Positions 35,000 through 45,647 of a DNA stretch of 64,000 nt are shown here, one piece after another. This DNA comes from Agromyces lapidis (lineage in GTDB: Bacteria; Actinomycetota; Actinomycetes; Actinomycetales; Microbacteriaceae). The notes below the pieces were generated by a model. That model did no database searches and had not been told where the DNA came from. It saw nothing but the letters and a program-made list of their open reading frames with translations. A program made the translations under genes and the position numbers. Each line of letters starts with the position of its first letter. Within the stretch, counting starts at the first letter, position 1. The stretch spans positions 399,377-463,376 of the forward strand of contig NZ_WBIQ01000005.1 of the NCBI RefSeq assembly GCF_009749405.1, in the 5' to 3' direction.

Positions 35000-36445
35000 A
35001 TGCCGGCCCTGCTCAGCGGCGAAGAGCGTGATGACGCGAACTCCGGGGGAGCGGCCCGACCGCGCCCGAACATCCTCCTGATCGTCTCCGACGATCACGG
35101 CTACGCCGACCGCTCGGCGCTCGGCCTCGACCCCGAGGTGCGCACCCCGGCGCTCGACCGCCTCGCCGCCGAGGGGGTCGGCTGCGACGAGGCCTACGTC
35201 ACCGCACCCGTCTGCTCGCCCTCGCGCGCCGGCCTCATCGCCGGCGCCTACCAGCAACGCTGGGGCGCGCACTGGTTCGACGACTCGTCGATGGCGGGCC
35301 CCGAGCACCCCTCGCTCGCCGAACGGCTCCGCGACGTCGGGTACAGCACCGGGTACTACGGCAAGGTGCACTACGGCGCCGAGCGCGAGGGTGATCGCGG
35401 TGCACCGCCGCAGCACGGCTTCGACGACAGCTTCTACGGGCTCGCCGGTCAGTCGATGGGGCGCCTCAACTACCTGCGTCACTCGGGCGCGGCCGTCGCC
35501 GAGTACGGCGGGGCGGCGAAGGCCATGGCGGTGCAGCCCATGTCGGCGGGCGGGGAGCCGGTCGAGGTCGAGCGGTTCCTCACCGACGAGATCGCCGACC
35601 GCGCCGCCGCCTTCATCGCCGCCGTCGACGAGCGGCCGTTCTTCGCGATGGTCGCCTTCAACGCGGTGCACAACTTCTGCTGGCAGCTGCCAGACGACGA
35701 GCTCGAGGCGCGCGGGCTGCCGAAGCTCGAGGACTGGTACCCCGGGGCATCCGAGTACCTCGACTGGTACGACGGCGCGATCAGCCCGAACCTGCCGAAC
35801 GGACGGGCCTACTACCTGGCCCAGCTCGAGCTGATGGACCGCCAGGTCGGCCGCCTGCTCGAACTGCTCGATGAGCTGGGCGTCGGCGACGACACGATCG
35901 TCGTCTACACGACCGACAACGGCGGCTCCCGGTGCAACTTCGGGGTGAACACCCCGCTCCGCGGTTCGAAGTACACGCTCTACGAGGGCGGGGTCCGCGT
36001 GCCGTTCCTCGTGCGCTGGCCGGCGGCCCTGCCCGGCGGCGTCGTGCGCGACGGGCTCGTGAGCTCGATGGACATCGCGGCGACCGCGCTCGCCGCGGCG
36101 GGCGGCGACGTCGACGGGCTCGACGGGCACGATCTCCTGGGCTTCCTCCGCGGCGACGACGGCCCGGTTCGCGACGAGCTGCACTGGGACTGCCGCTGGC
36201 AGTGGTCGGTGCGGCAGGGTCGGTGGAAGCTCGGCTGGGTCGAGCCCGGCTCGCCGCACGCCGAGGAGATCCGGCGGGTCGAGCACACCGAGCCGGGCGA
36301 CGGCCTCCGCCTCGTCGATCTCGTCGCGGACCCCTCGGAGGAGCGCGACGTGCGGGCCGAGCACCCCGAGGTCGTCGCCGAACTCACCGCGGCGCGTCGG
36401 CGATGGCGCGCCGAGATGGACCGATCGTCCGCGGTTCCGAGCTGA
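35000..36445 (+). CDS. Cytoplasmic sulfatase (S1 family)
   Basis: A 481-residue enzyme from ATG 35000, with GGGGAG about 5 bases upstream. It has NILLIVSDDHGYAD with the first metal aspartates, the sulfatase signature VCSPSRAGL with the cysteine at residue 72 that must become formylglycine, YYGKVH, and TTDNGGSRCNF near residue 305. There is no signal peptide, so it should act in the cytoplasm on an imported sulfate ester; no formylglycine-generating enzyme gene is in the window. The operon-like neighbours are a sugar ABC importer, a LacI regulator and a Gfo/Idh/MocA dehydrogenase. A sulfated sugar is the most likely substrate; that is inference. Confidence 0.9.
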   Translation: MPALLSGEERDDANSGGAARPRPNILLIVSDDHGYADRSALGLDPEVRTPALDRLAAEGVGCDEAYVTAPVCSPSRAGLIAGAYQQRWGAHWFDDSSMAGPEHPSLAERLRDVGYSTGYYGKVHYGAEREGDRGAPPQHGFDDSFYGLAGQSMGRLNYLRHSGAAVAEYGGAAKAMAVQPMSAGGEPVEVERFLTDEIADRAAAFIAAVDERPFFAMVAFNAVHNFCWQLPDDELEARGLPKLEDWYPGASEYLDWYDGAISPNLPNGRAYYLAQLELMDRQVGRLLELLDELGVGDDTIVVYTTDNGGSRCNFGVNTPLRGSKYTLYEGGVRVPFLVRWPAALPGGVVRDGLVSSMDIAATALAAAGGDVDGLDGHDLLGFLRGDDGPVRDELHWDCRWQWSVRQGRWKLGWVEPGSPHAEEIRRVEHTEPGDGLRLVDLVADPSEERDVRAEHPEVVAELTAARRRWRAEMDRSSAVPS

Positions 36446-36448
36446 CGC

Positions 36449-36509
36449 TTGCGTCGTTCGGCGTCCGCCGCTACAGTCACGTGTTAATCGTTTAGCTAAA
36501 CGATTAACA
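36449..36509 (+). promoter_or_regulatory. Promoter with 28-bp perfect palindromic LacI operator
   Basis: TTGCGT (36449-36454), a 17-base spacer, and TACAGT (36472-36477) are followed by a perfect 28-bp palindrome at 36482-36509, whose half is TGTTAATCGTTTAG with the centre at AG|CT. It covers the transcription start of the ABC operon, the classic place for repression by the LacI protein encoded at 39723. Confidence 0.75.
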
Positions 36510-36566
36510 TTCGGCGGGCGCAGCACCGCCATCCCTCACCAAGAGACAGATCCAAAGGAGGATCGG

Positions 36567-37841
36567 ATGCTTCGAAGTGCAATCACCCGTCGCGGGGCCG
36601 CCGCGGTGGCCCTGGCCGCCACGGCCGCACTCGCGCTCAGCGCCTGCAGCGACTCAGGTTCGGCCGCGGGCGACGGCGAGGCCGTCACGCTCGAGTACGG
36701 CGTCTGGGACCAGAAACAGGAGGCCGCGATGAAGGAGATCGCCGCCGCCTTCACGGAGGAGCACCCCGAGGTCACCGTCAAGCTCGTCACCACGCCGTAC
36801 AAGGAGTACTTCACGAAGCTGCAGACCTCGGTCTCGGGCGGCTCGGCACCCGATGTCTTCTGGATGAACGGCCCGAACTTCCAGCTCTACGCCTCGAACG
36901 GCGTGCTCGCCCCGCTCGACGACCAGGGCATCGACCCGGCCGACTACCCGCAGGGGCTCGTCGACCTCTACACCTTCGACGGCGCGCTCTTCGGCGCCCC
37001 GAAGGACTTCGACACCGTCGGGCTCTGGTACAACACGGAGCTCTTCGACGCCGCGGGCGTCGCCTACCCCGAGGCCGGCTGGACCTGGGACGACCTCAAG
37101 GCGACCGCCGCGAAGCTCACCGACCCCGCCAAGGGGCAGTTCGGCATCGCCGCCTCGCAGTTCGGCCAGGAGAACTACTACAACTCCATCGCGCAGGCCG
37201 GCGGCGAGGTCATCAGCCCCGACGGCACCGAGTCGGGCTACGGCAGCCCCGAAGCGCTCGCGGGCATCGAGCTCTGGACCGACCTCATCGCGGCCGGCTC
37301 CTCGCCCACCGCGCAGCAGATGACCGACACCAACCCCGAGGACCTCTTCTTCTCGGGCAAGGTCGCCATGTTCCAGAACGGCTCCTGGGCCGCCGGCGCC
37401 TACGCCGACAACCCCGACATCGCCGACAAGGTGAACGTCGCGCCGCTGGCCGCGGGCCCCGACGGCAACCAGAGCGTCATCCACGGTCTCGCCAACGTCG
37501 TGAACGCGAAGAGCGACCAGCTCGAGCTCGCCAAGGAGTTCGCCGCCTTCGCGAGCGGCGAGGCGGCGTCCGACATCATGGCCGACTCGGGCACCGTCAT
37601 CCCGGCGTTCGACGGCAAGCAGCAGGCCTGGGTCGACGCGCTGCCGCAGTACGACCTCCAGGTCTACATCGACGCGCTCGACACCGCCGTGGCCTACCCC
37701 GTCTCGAAGAACACCGCCGCGTGGACCTCGATCGAGAGCGAGATCCTCTCGCAGGTCTGGGCGGGCTCGATCTCGCCGAAGGACGGCCTCCAGCAGCTCG
37801 CCACCGAGATGCAGGCGGCGCTCGACTCGGAGTCGGAGTAG
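36567..37841 (+). CDS. ABC transporter sugar-binding lipoprotein (CUT1 type)
   Basis: A 424-residue protein from ATG 36567 with an excellent AAAGGAGG site 5 bases upstream. The lipoprotein signal ends at the lipobox ALSACSD (Cys near residue 28). The mature protein follows the SBP_bac_1 pattern: VTVKLVTTPYKEYFTKLQTS, DVFWMNGPNFQLYASNGVL, GLWYNTELFDAAGV, GWTWDDLKATAAKLTD, and FSGKVAMFQNGSWAAGAY. It should bind an oligo- or monosaccharide outside the membrane and deliver it to the permeases encoded next. The downstream gap is only 4 bases. It lies under the 28-bp LacI operator. Confidence 0.94.
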   Translation: MLRSAITRRGAAAVALAATAALALSACSDSGSAAGDGEAVTLEYGVWDQKQEAAMKEIAAAFTEEHPEVTVKLVTTPYKEYFTKLQTSVSGGSAPDVFWMNGPNFQLYASNGVLAPLDDQGIDPADYPQGLVDLYTFDGALFGAPKDFDTVGLWYNTELFDAAGVAYPEAGWTWDDLKATAAKLTDPAKGQFGIAASQFGQENYYNSIAQAGGEVISPDGTESGYGSPEALAGIELWTDLIAAGSSPTAQQMTDTNPEDLFFSGKVAMFQNGSWAAGAYADNPDIADKVNVAPLAAGPDGNQSVIHGLANVVNAKSDQLELAKEFAAFASGEAASDIMADSGTVIPAFDGKQQAWVDALPQYDLQVYIDALDTAVAYPVSKNTAAWTSIESEILSQVWAGSISPKDGLQQLATEMQAALDSESE

Positions 37842-37845
37842 CACC

Positions 37846-38820
37846 ATGACCGAGCTGATCGCGCAGCGCGCGAGCGCGCCGATCTCCGAACTCGACCGGG
37901 GGCGGCTCGGCGCCGCCCCCGGTCGGGGGCGCCGGCGCGGGCGTGGGCCCGGCCAGTCGCCGTGGTGGGCGCTGCTGTTCATCGGCCCGACGGCCGCGGG
38001 CCTCCTCGCCTTCTACCTCTGGCCGACGGTGCGCACCTTCTTCATGTCGTTCACCGAGTCGGGCCCCTTCGGCGGCTCGGAGTTCGTCGGCATCGACAAC
38101 TACGTGCGCCTCTTCCAGGACCCCGAACTGCTCGGCGCGCTCCGCAACACGGCGCTGTACACGGTCATCGCCCTCGTCGGCATCCCGCTCGCGGTCGCCA
38201 TCGCGGCACTGCTGAACACGACCGGCCTGCGCGGCCGCGGCGTCTACCGCACGCTCTACTTCATTCCGGTCGTCACCATGCCGGCCGCGATCGCGCTCGT
38301 CTGGCGCATGATCTACAACGGCGACTACGGCGTGCTCAACGAGGTGCTCGGGGTCTTCGGTATCGACGGCAAGAGCTGGCTGACCGACCCGAGCACGGCG
38401 CTCGTCGCCATCGCCGTCGTCGGCATCTGGGCGGGCCTCGGCACGAACATCGTCATCTTCCTCGCGGGGCTCCAGGGAATCCCGGACACGGTCATGGAGG
38501 CCGCCGACCTCGACGGCGCCGGCCCCGTGCGCAAGTTCTTCTCGATCACCATCCCGCTGCTGAGCCCGAGCATCTTCTTCGTCAGCGTGATCAGCGTCAT
38601 CGGCGCGCTGCAGGTGTTCGACCTCATCTACATGATGCTCGGCCAGTCGAACCCGGCGATGCCGAACACCCGCACGATCGTGTACCTCTTCTACCAGGCG
38701 GGGTTCATCGACAACGAGAAGGGCTACGCGGCGGCGATCGCGTTCCTCCTGCTCATCATCATCCTGGTGCTGACGGTCGTGCAGTTCCGCCTGCAGAAGA
38801 AGTGGGTGCACTATGAGTGA
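37846..38820 (+). CDS. ABC sugar permease (MalF/UgpA-like)
   Basis: A 324-residue membrane protein with about six helices after a basic N-terminal segment (RGRRRGRGPGQ). The permease EAA loop is MEAADLDGAGPVRKFFSITIPLLSP near residue 225. Other markers are FIGPTAAGLLAFYLWPTVRTFFMSFTE at the first helix and GIDNYVRLFQDPELLGALRNT. It pairs with the following permease, whose start overlaps this stop by 8 bases. No ATPase gene is in this operon, so a shared MsiK/UgpC-type ATPase, as in other actinobacteria, must energise it; the partial ATPase at the left edge is one candidate type. Confidence 0.93.
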   Translation: MTELIAQRASAPISELDRGRLGAAPGRGRRRGRGPGQSPWWALLFIGPTAAGLLAFYLWPTVRTFFMSFTESGPFGGSEFVGIDNYVRLFQDPELLGALRNTALYTVIALVGIPLAVAIAALLNTTGLRGRGVYRTLYFIPVVTMPAAIALVWRMIYNGDYGVLNEVLGVFGIDGKSWLTDPSTALVAIAVVGIWAGLGTNIVIFLAGLQGIPDTVMEAADLDGAGPVRKFFSITIPLLSPSIFFVSVISVIGALQVFDLIYMMLGQSNPAMPNTRTIVYLFYQAGFIDNEKGYAAAIAFLLLIIILVLTVVQFRLQKKWVHYE

Positions 38821-39718
38821 CCTCTCCCTCGACACCCGGGCGATGACCGGCGCGGATGCCGCGAGCGAACGCGGGCGCGGGGCATCCGCCGCACGCGGCC
38901 GACGGGGTCGCGGTCATTGGCTCGTCCACCTCCTGCTCGCGGGCGGCGCGATCCTGATGGTCTTCCCGTTCGTCTGGCAGACCCTCACCGCGTTCAAGAC
39001 GTTCCAGGACTCGGTGCAGGTGCCCCCCGTCGTCATCCCCGACCCGTGGGTGTTCACGAACTTCGCCGAGGTCTTCGACTCGATGCCGTTCGGGCAGATG
39101 TTCCTCAACTCGGTGCTGCTCACCGTCGGCCGCACCGTCGGTCAGGTCGTGCTCTGCACGATGGCGGGCTACGCGTTCGCGCGCATCCCGTTCCGCGGGC
39201 GCAACGTGGTGTTCGTGCTGTTCCTCTCGGTGCTCATGGTGCCCTCGCAGCTCTACCTGCTGCCGCAGTACGAGATCATCCAGAGCCTGGGCTGGCTCAA
39301 CACCCTGCAGGCGCTCATCGTGCCGGGTATCTTCAGCGCGTTCGGCACCTTCCTCATGCGGCAGTTCTTCATGTCGATGCCGGCCGAGCTCGAAGAGGCG
39401 GCGCGCATCGACGGCGCGAACCCGTGGCAGACCTTCTGGCGCGTCATGGTGCCGCTCGCGAAGCCCGGCATCGTGGCGCTCACCGTCTTCACGGTGCTCT
39501 GGTCGTGGAACGACCTGCTGTGGCCGCTCGTCGTCACGACCGACCCCGAGAAGATGCCGCTCTCGGTGGGCCTGTCGCAGCTCGTCGGCCTCCACGGCAC
39601 TGACTACCCTGTGCTGATGGCGGGCGCACTGCTGGCGACGCTGCCCATGCTGATCACGTTCATGATCCTGCAGAAGCAGTTCATCCAGGGCATCGCCTTC
39701 TCGGGAACGAAGGGGTGA
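38813..39718 (+). CDS. ABC sugar permease (MalG/UgpE-like)
   Basis: A 301-residue protein with six predicted helices. It begins with a flexible Ala/Gly/Arg-rich segment, then LVHLLLAGGAILMVFPFVWQTLTAFKT. The EAA loop is EEAARIDGANPWQTFWRVMVPLAKPG near residue 200, and the C-terminus has VLMAGALLATLPMLITFMILQKQFIQGIAFSGTKG as usual for MalG-type partners. It is translationally coupled to the preceding permease by an 8-base overlap (ATGAGTGA), and the LacI gene starts 4 bases after its stop. Confidence 0.93.
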   Translation: MSDLSLDTRAMTGADAASERGRGASAARGRRGRGHWLVHLLLAGGAILMVFPFVWQTLTAFKTFQDSVQVPPVVIPDPWVFTNFAEVFDSMPFGQMFLNSVLLTVGRTVGQVVLCTMAGYAFARIPFRGRNVVFVLFLSVLMVPSQLYLLPQYEIIQSLGWLNTLQALIVPGIFSAFGTFLMRQFFMSMPAELEEAARIDGANPWQTFWRVMVPLAKPGIVALTVFTVLWSWNDLLWPLVVTTDPEKMPLSVGLSQLVGLHGTDYPVLMAGALLATLPMLITFMILQKQFIQGIAFSGTKG

Positions 39719-39722
39719 CGTG

Positions 39723-40829
39723 ATGGTGCGGACGAACGCGGACGGATCGGCGACGGGCGGCGGCCACGTCGGCAACGGCGGTGGCGGCAGCAGTGCCGCG
39801 GCGCGCCGACGGCCGACGCTGCGCATGGTCGCCGAGCTCGCGGGCGTCTCGACGGCGACCGTGTCGTACGTGTTCTCGGGCCGCAACGGCGGCGGCTCGG
39901 GGGTCGCCGAGCCGACCGCGAAGCGCGTGCTGGAGGCGGCCGAGCAGCTCAACTACCGTCCCAACCGCGCCGCCCGCACGATCCGCACCGGGCGCAGCGA
40001 CACGGTGCAGCTCTCGCTGCACATGCTGAGCGACCCGTGGTCGCTCGCCGTCGCCGCCGCCGTCAACGAGGAGGCGAACCGGCATGGGCTCACGACGCTC
40101 ATCCTCGCCGACGGCGACTGGTACGCGGCGCTCGACCGGGTCGAGAGCGACGTCGCCTACCTCGACGGGGCGATCGGCACCGACGACGCCGAGCGCAAGG
40201 TGCAGGCCCTCGCCGAGCGCGGGCAGCGCCTGGTGGTCTTCAGCGAGACGCTCGAGCCGAACGGCTTCGACGTGATCCGCTCCGACGCGATCCCCGGCTG
40301 CTACCTCGCGATGGACCACCTGCTCGAACGGCACACCGCGATCGGATGCCTCGTGGCCGAGGACGCCGTGCACGCGGCCGAGGGCTCGCGGTACACCCCG
40401 TACCTCGAACGCATGCGCGAGCGCGGGCTGCCGGTGGTGCCCGAGCACACGGCGACCTACGCGAACACGCAGGCGAGCGCGTTCACCGCGGCGGCGGCGC
40501 TGCTCTCGCGCGACGACCGGCCCACCGCGATCTACGCGACGACCGACTTCGCGGCGATCGCGGCGATCAACGCGGCGCACATGCTCGGGCTGCGGGTGCC
40601 GCACGACGTCGCCGTGATCGGCGTCGGCAACACCCCCGACGCCCAGGCGGTCGCGCCGACCCTGACCACCGTCGGCCCGACCGACTTCTACCGCAGGCAG
40701 GCCGAGATCATCGTCTCCCGGGCCCTCGAGCCCGATGACGAGTTCCGGCTGCACGAGTTCGCCTGGTCGCTCGTGCCGGGCGGCTCGACCGATCTCGACG
40801 CACCGCCGCGCGCGGTGCGCACGCTTTGA
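39723..40829 (+). CDS. LacI-family repressor of the sulfatase/ABC cluster
   Basis: A 368-residue regulator; ATG 39723 is preferred (GAAGGGG 7 bases upstream), GTG 39720 is also possible. A Gly/Ser-rich N-terminal extension of about 28 residues precedes the helix-turn-helix PTLRMVAELAGVSTATVSYVFSG, followed by the hinge-like VAEPTAKRVLEAAEQLNYRPNRAARTIRTG. The periplasmic-binding-like effector domain follows (AIYATTDFAAIAAINAAHMLG, VAVIGVGNTPD). Its position as the fourth gene of the ABC operon, and the two TTAATCG-type palindromes at the promoters of the sulfatase and ABC genes, make it the probable repressor of both. The inducer is likely the imported sugar. Confidence 0.92.
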   Translation: MVRTNADGSATGGGHVGNGGGGSSAAARRRPTLRMVAELAGVSTATVSYVFSGRNGGGSGVAEPTAKRVLEAAEQLNYRPNRAARTIRTGRSDTVQLSLHMLSDPWSLAVAAAVNEEANRHGLTTLILADGDWYAALDRVESDVAYLDGAIGTDDAERKVQALAERGQRLVVFSETLEPNGFDVIRSDAIPGCYLAMDHLLERHTAIGCLVAEDAVHAAEGSRYTPYLERMRERGLPVVPEHTATYANTQASAFTAAAALLSRDDRPTAIYATTDFAAIAAINAAHMLGLRVPHDVAVIGVGNTPDAQAVAPTLTTVGPTDFYRRQAEIIVSRALEPDDEFRLHEFAWSLVPGGSTDLDAPPRAVRTL

Positions 40830-40867
40830 CCCCGCGAGTGCGGGAACACCTGAAGGAGCACCACCCC

Positions 40868-42061
40868 GTGGATCTGAACATCGGCATCGTCGGCTTCGGC
40901 GCGCGCTCGACCCTCGTGAACGAGGCGCACCGCCCCGGGCGCGGTTCGCGCGTGACGGCCGTCTGCGACCTCTCCGAGCGCTCGCGGGCCGAAGCCCGCG
41001 CGGCGCTGCCCGAGGCATCCGTCACCGACTCGCTCGACGAGCTGCTCGCGAGCGGAATCGACGCCGTCATGGTGCTCACCCCCGATCACCAGCACGCCCC
41101 CGTCGCGATCGCGGCGCTCGAGGCGGGCGTGCCCGTCTTCTGCGAGAAGCCGCTCGCCGTGACGGTCGAGGACGCGGACGCGATCCTCGAGACCGCCCGC
41201 CGCACCGGCACGCGCCTCTACGTCGGGCACAACATGCGCCACATGTCGGTGGTGCTGCTCATGCGCCGGCTCATCCTCGAGGGGCGGATCGGCGAGGTCA
41301 AGGCCGTCTGGTGCCGCCACTTCGTGGGCAACGGCGGCGACTACTACTTCAAGGACTGGCACGCCGAGCGCGCGAAGACGACGGGACTGCTGCTGCAGAA
41401 GGGGGCGCACGACCTCGACGTCATCCACTGGCTCGCGGGCGCCTACACGACCGAGGTGCAGGCGATGGGCTCGCTCAGCGTCTACGGCGACATCGACGAC
41501 CGGCGCGACCGCTCGGGCGAGCGGATGCGCGACTGGTTCAGCCTCGACAACTGGCCGCCGACCGCGCAGACCGGACTGAACCCGGTGATCGACGTCGAGG
41601 ACATCTCGATGGTGAACATGCGGCTCGGCAACGGAGTGCTCGCGAGCTACCAGCAGTGCCACTTCACGCCCGACTACTGGCGCAACTACACGGTCATCGG
41701 CACCGAGGGCCGCATCGAGAACTTCGGGGATGTCTCGGGCTCCGAGGTCGGGCTCTGGAACCGCCGCCACCACGGTGCGGCCCCTGCCGACGAGACGTTC
41801 ATCGTGCCCGAATCGCCCGAGGACGTCGGGCACGACGGCGCCGATGCGCTGCTCGTGGCCGAGTTCCTGCGCTTCGTGCGCGACGGCGGGGTCACGTCGA
41901 CCTCGCCGGTCGCGGCGCGCGAGGCGGTCGCGGTCGGCATCAGGGCGACCGATTCGCTGCGCGGCGAGGCCGGCACCCTCGAGGTGCCGCAGCTCGAGGG
42001 CGACCTCGTCGCCTACTTCGAGGCGGGCCAAGTCGAGGCGTCCGCCGGCGTTCCGAGCTGA
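40868..42061 (+). CDS. Gfo/Idh/MocA-family oxidoreductase
   Basis: A 397-residue NAD(P)-dependent sugar dehydrogenase from GTG 40868, with AAGGAG 9 bases upstream; homology begins at LNIGIVGFGARSTLV. The nucleotide-binding Rossmann domain is followed by the family motif PVFCEKPLAVTVEDADAI (catalytic lysine in EKP) near residue 95 and the C-terminal half-barrel with LLLQKGAHDLDVIHWLAGA. It is the last gene of the sulfatase/ABC/LacI unit and probably oxidises a sugar released in the cytoplasm. The substrate is not visible. Confidence 0.9.
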   Translation: MDLNIGIVGFGARSTLVNEAHRPGRGSRVTAVCDLSERSRAEARAALPEASVTDSLDELLASGIDAVMVLTPDHQHAPVAIAALEAGVPVFCEKPLAVTVEDADAILETARRTGTRLYVGHNMRHMSVVLLMRRLILEGRIGEVKAVWCRHFVGNGGDYYFKDWHAERAKTTGLLLQKGAHDLDVIHWLAGAYTTEVQAMGSLSVYGDIDDRRDRSGERMRDWFSLDNWPPTAQTGLNPVIDVEDISMVNMRLGNGVLASYQQCHFTPDYWRNYTVIGTEGRIENFGDVSGSEVGLWNRRHHGAAPADETFIVPESPEDVGHDGADALLVAEFLRFVRDGGVTSTSPVAAREAVAVGIRATDSLRGEAGTLEVPQLEGDLVAYFEAGQVEASAGVPS

Positions 42062-42186
42062 CGGCGCCCCGAAACAATCCACTTCGCGCCGGTACGATGG
42101 CTGAGTCATCCGGCGCACCCACCGGACCTCTCGCATGAGCCGCCGCACCCAGCGGTTCGTGCGCCGAACACTGGAGTTTCCCTGCG

Positions 42187-43230
42187 ATGAAGGCACTGTA
42201 CAAGTCCGCGCCCGGCGCCGGTTTCGAGTTCGTCGAGCGGCCCGAGCCCACGCCCGGCCCCGCAGAGGTGAAGATCCGGGTGCTCCGCACCGGCATCTGC
42301 GGCACCGACCTGCACATCGAGCAGTGGGACGACTGGGCCGCGTCGAACATCGCCACGCCGCTCATCGCGGGTCACGAGTTCTACGGCGAGGTCGTCGAGG
42401 TCGGCCCGCTCGTGCACGACGTCGCGGTCGGCGACCGCGTCTCGGGCGAGGGCCACGTCGTCTGCGGCATGTGCCGCAACTGCCGCGCCGGCCGCCGCCA
42501 GATGTGCATCCGCACGCTCGGGGTCGGGCTGCACCGCGACGGTGCGTTCGCCGAGTACATCGTCATCCCGGGCGAGAACGTGTGGGTGCACCACTCGCCG
42601 GTCGACCCCGAGGTCGGCGCGATCTTCGACCCCTTCGGCAACGCCGTGCACACGGCGCTCGCGTTCTCGGTCGTGGGAGAAGACGTGCTCGTCACCGGGT
42701 GCGGCCCGATCGGGCTCATGTCGATCGCGGTCGCGCGCCATGTCGGCGCCCGCTTCATCGTCGCCTCGGACGTCTCGCCCGCGCGCCTCGAGCTCGCCAG
42801 GCAGATGGGCGCCGACGACGTCGTCGACGTCTCGAAGGAGCGCGTGCGCGAGGCGCAGGGCCGCCTCGGGATGCGCGAGGGCTTCGACGTCGGCTTCGAG
42901 ATGAGCGGGGCGCCTGCGGCGCTGCCGGAGATGATCGAGAACATGAACCACGGCGGCCGCATCGCGATGCTCGGCCTGCCGAGCGAGCCCTACGCGATCG
43001 ACTGGGGCAAGGTCGTCACGCACATGCTGACGCTGAAGGGCATCTACGGTCGCGAGATGTTCGAGACGTGGAACTCGATGAGCGCGATGCTGCAGACCAG
43101 TTCCGAGCTGCGCGGGCGCGTGGCATCCATCATCAGCGACCGCTACGCGGCGCGCGACTGGCGCGAGGCGTTCGACGTCGCCGCCTCGGGCGGCGTGGGC
43201 AAGGTCATCCTCGACTGGACGGAGGTCTGA
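42187..43230 (+). CDS. tdh: L-threonine 3-dehydrogenase
   Basis: A 347-residue zinc-dependent medium-chain dehydrogenase that oxidises threonine to 2-amino-3-ketobutyrate. It has [14 protein letters not shown] and [12 protein letters not shown] with catalytic zinc ligands, the structural zinc cluster [15 protein letters not shown], and [13 protein letters not shown] as in E. coli Tdh. The cofactor loop is [12 protein letters not shown]. The kbl gene follows after 2 bases, confirming the function beyond similarity to other sugar dehydrogenases. The 125 bases upstream of it hold no operator that I recognise. Confidence 0.95.
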   Translation: MKALYKSAPGAGFEFVERPEPTPGPAEVKIRVLRTGICGTDLHIEQWDDWAASNIATPLIAGHEFYGEVVEVGPLVHDVAVGDRVSGEGHVVCGMCRNCRAGRRQMCIRTLGVGLHRDGAFAEYIVIPGENVWVHHSPVDPEVGAIFDPFGNAVHTALAFSVVGEDVLVTGCGPIGLMSIAVARHVGARFIVASDVSPARLELARQMGADDVVDVSKERVREAQGRLGMREGFDVGFEMSGAPAALPEMIENMNHGGRIAMLGLPSEPYAIDWGKVVTHMLTLKGIYGREMFETWNSMSAMLQTSSELRGRVASIISDRYAARDWREAFDVAASGGVGKVILDWTEV

Positions 43231-43232
43231 AC

Positions 43233-44420
<1,188 letters not shown>

Positions 44421-44485
44421 GGCCCGGGGCCGGTCGGCTTCGAGGCGCTGCCGTCGGAGGCGGCGACCGACCGCACCGGCGTCTT

Positions 44486-44506
44486 CGAATCGATTCGGCC
44501 TAGAAT
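44486..44506 (+). promoter_or_regulatory. LacI-type operator plus leaderless -10 of the second LacI gene
   Basis: CGAATCGATTCG (44486-44497) is a perfect palindrome just upstream of the -10 hexamer TAGAAT (44501-44506), which ends 7 bases before ATG 44514. The transcript would therefore be leaderless and autoregulated. The same 12-bp core lies at the MFS promoter (31902-31913). Confidence 0.65.
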
Positions 44507-44513
44507 CGGGCGC

Positions 44514-45611
44514 ATGCAGCCCGAACCCCCCGCACCGGCTCCCGCACCGGCCCCCGCATCGGCCCAGTCCCGCCCGACGCTCGCCGATGTCGCCGCGCAC
44601 GCCGGGGTCTCGGCGTCGACGGCCTCGCTCGCGTTCAGCGGCGCCGGCCCGGTGTCGGATGCCACGAAGCAGCGGGTCTTCGACGCCGCCGCCGAACTCG
44701 GCTACGGCGGACCCGACCCGCGCGCCCGCTCGCTGCGGCGCGGTCGTTCGGGCATCGTCGGGGTCGTGCTCGAAGAGCGCGTCCGGGCGGCGTTCCTCGA
44801 CCCGGTGAAGATCCAGATGCTCGACGGCATCACCGAGGGCATCGCGCCGCTCGGCGCCGGCCTGCTCCTGCTCACCGACACCGGTGAGCCCGGCGACAAC
44901 GCGGTGAGCATCGAGAGCGCACCGGTCGATGCGGTCGTGCTCATCGGGTGCAGCCCGCGCCTGGCCGAATCGGTCGACGCACTGCGGCGGCGGGGCATCC
45001 CGGCCGTCGCGATCGAGGGCGCGACCGGCGACGGCATCCCCGAGATCTCCATCGACAACCGCCAGGCGACCCGACGCGGAGCCGAGTACCTGCGCGAACT
45101 CGGGCACTCGCGGGTCGCGCTCGTGACCCTGCCCTTCGACGCTGCGCGCACGCGCGGTGCGCTCACGCCCGAGCTCGAGCGCGCCGGCACCGCGGCGACG
45201 ACGCTCGAGCGGCTCGCCGGGGCCCGCGAGGTGTTCCCCGATGCGCCGGCGCAGGTCGCAGGGGCGAGCTCGATCGAGGAGGGGCTCGAGGCGGGGCGCG
45301 CCGTGCTCGCCGACCCCGCGGCCAGGCCGACCGCGATCATCGCGCAGAGCGACCTGCTCGCGGCGGGCGTCATCCTCGCCGCGGAGGAGTACGGCATCGC
45401 GGTCCCGGCCGAGCTCAGCGTGCTCGGGTTCGACGGCATCCGCGTCGACGGTCTGCAGCACGACCTGACGACGCTCGCGCAACCCTCCGCGGCGAAGGGC
45501 CGCGCGGCCGGCGAGGCCGTCGTACGGCTGCTCGCGGGTGAGGTGCCCGAGTCGGTGTGCTTCACGAGCACCCTCCACGTCGGCGACACGACGGCCGCGG
45601 CGCCGCGCTGA
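44514..45611 (+). CDS. LacI-family transcriptional regulator
   Basis: A 365-residue regulator beginning with a Pro/Ala-rich tail (about 20 residues) before the helix-turn-helix RPTLADVAAHAGVSASTASLAFSG and the segment VSDATKQRVFDAAAELGYGG. The effector domain includes IDNRQATRRGAEYLRELGHSRVALVTLP and IIAQSDLLAAGVILAAEEYG. No ribosome site is visible and the -10 lies 7 bases upstream, so it is probably leaderless. Its own operator core recurs only at the MFS gene about 12.6 kb to the left, which is likely its main target. Confidence 0.9.
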   Translation: MQPEPPAPAPAPAPASAQSRPTLADVAAHAGVSASTASLAFSGAGPVSDATKQRVFDAAAELGYGGPDPRARSLRRGRSGIVGVVLEERVRAAFLDPVKIQMLDGITEGIAPLGAGLLLLTDTGEPGDNAVSIESAPVDAVVLIGCSPRLAESVDALRRRGIPAVAIEGATGDGIPEISIDNRQATRRGAEYLRELGHSRVALVTLPFDAARTRGALTPELERAGTAATTLERLAGAREVFPDAPAQVAGASSIEEGLEAGRAVLADPAARPTAIIAQSDLLAAGVILAAEEYGIAVPAELSVLGFDGIRVDGLQHDLTTLAQPSAAKGRAAGEAVVRLLAGEVPESVCFTSTLHVGDTTAAAPR

Positions 45612-45647
45612 CTCCGCTCGTTCCGCCGGAAGCCAGCGCCCCGGTCC

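Noticed and set aside
42135..43232. In-frame upstream extension of kbl through the tdh coding region
   Set aside because: The extension would overlap tdh completely in another frame. ATG 43233 with GGAGG just upstream fits kbl family length.
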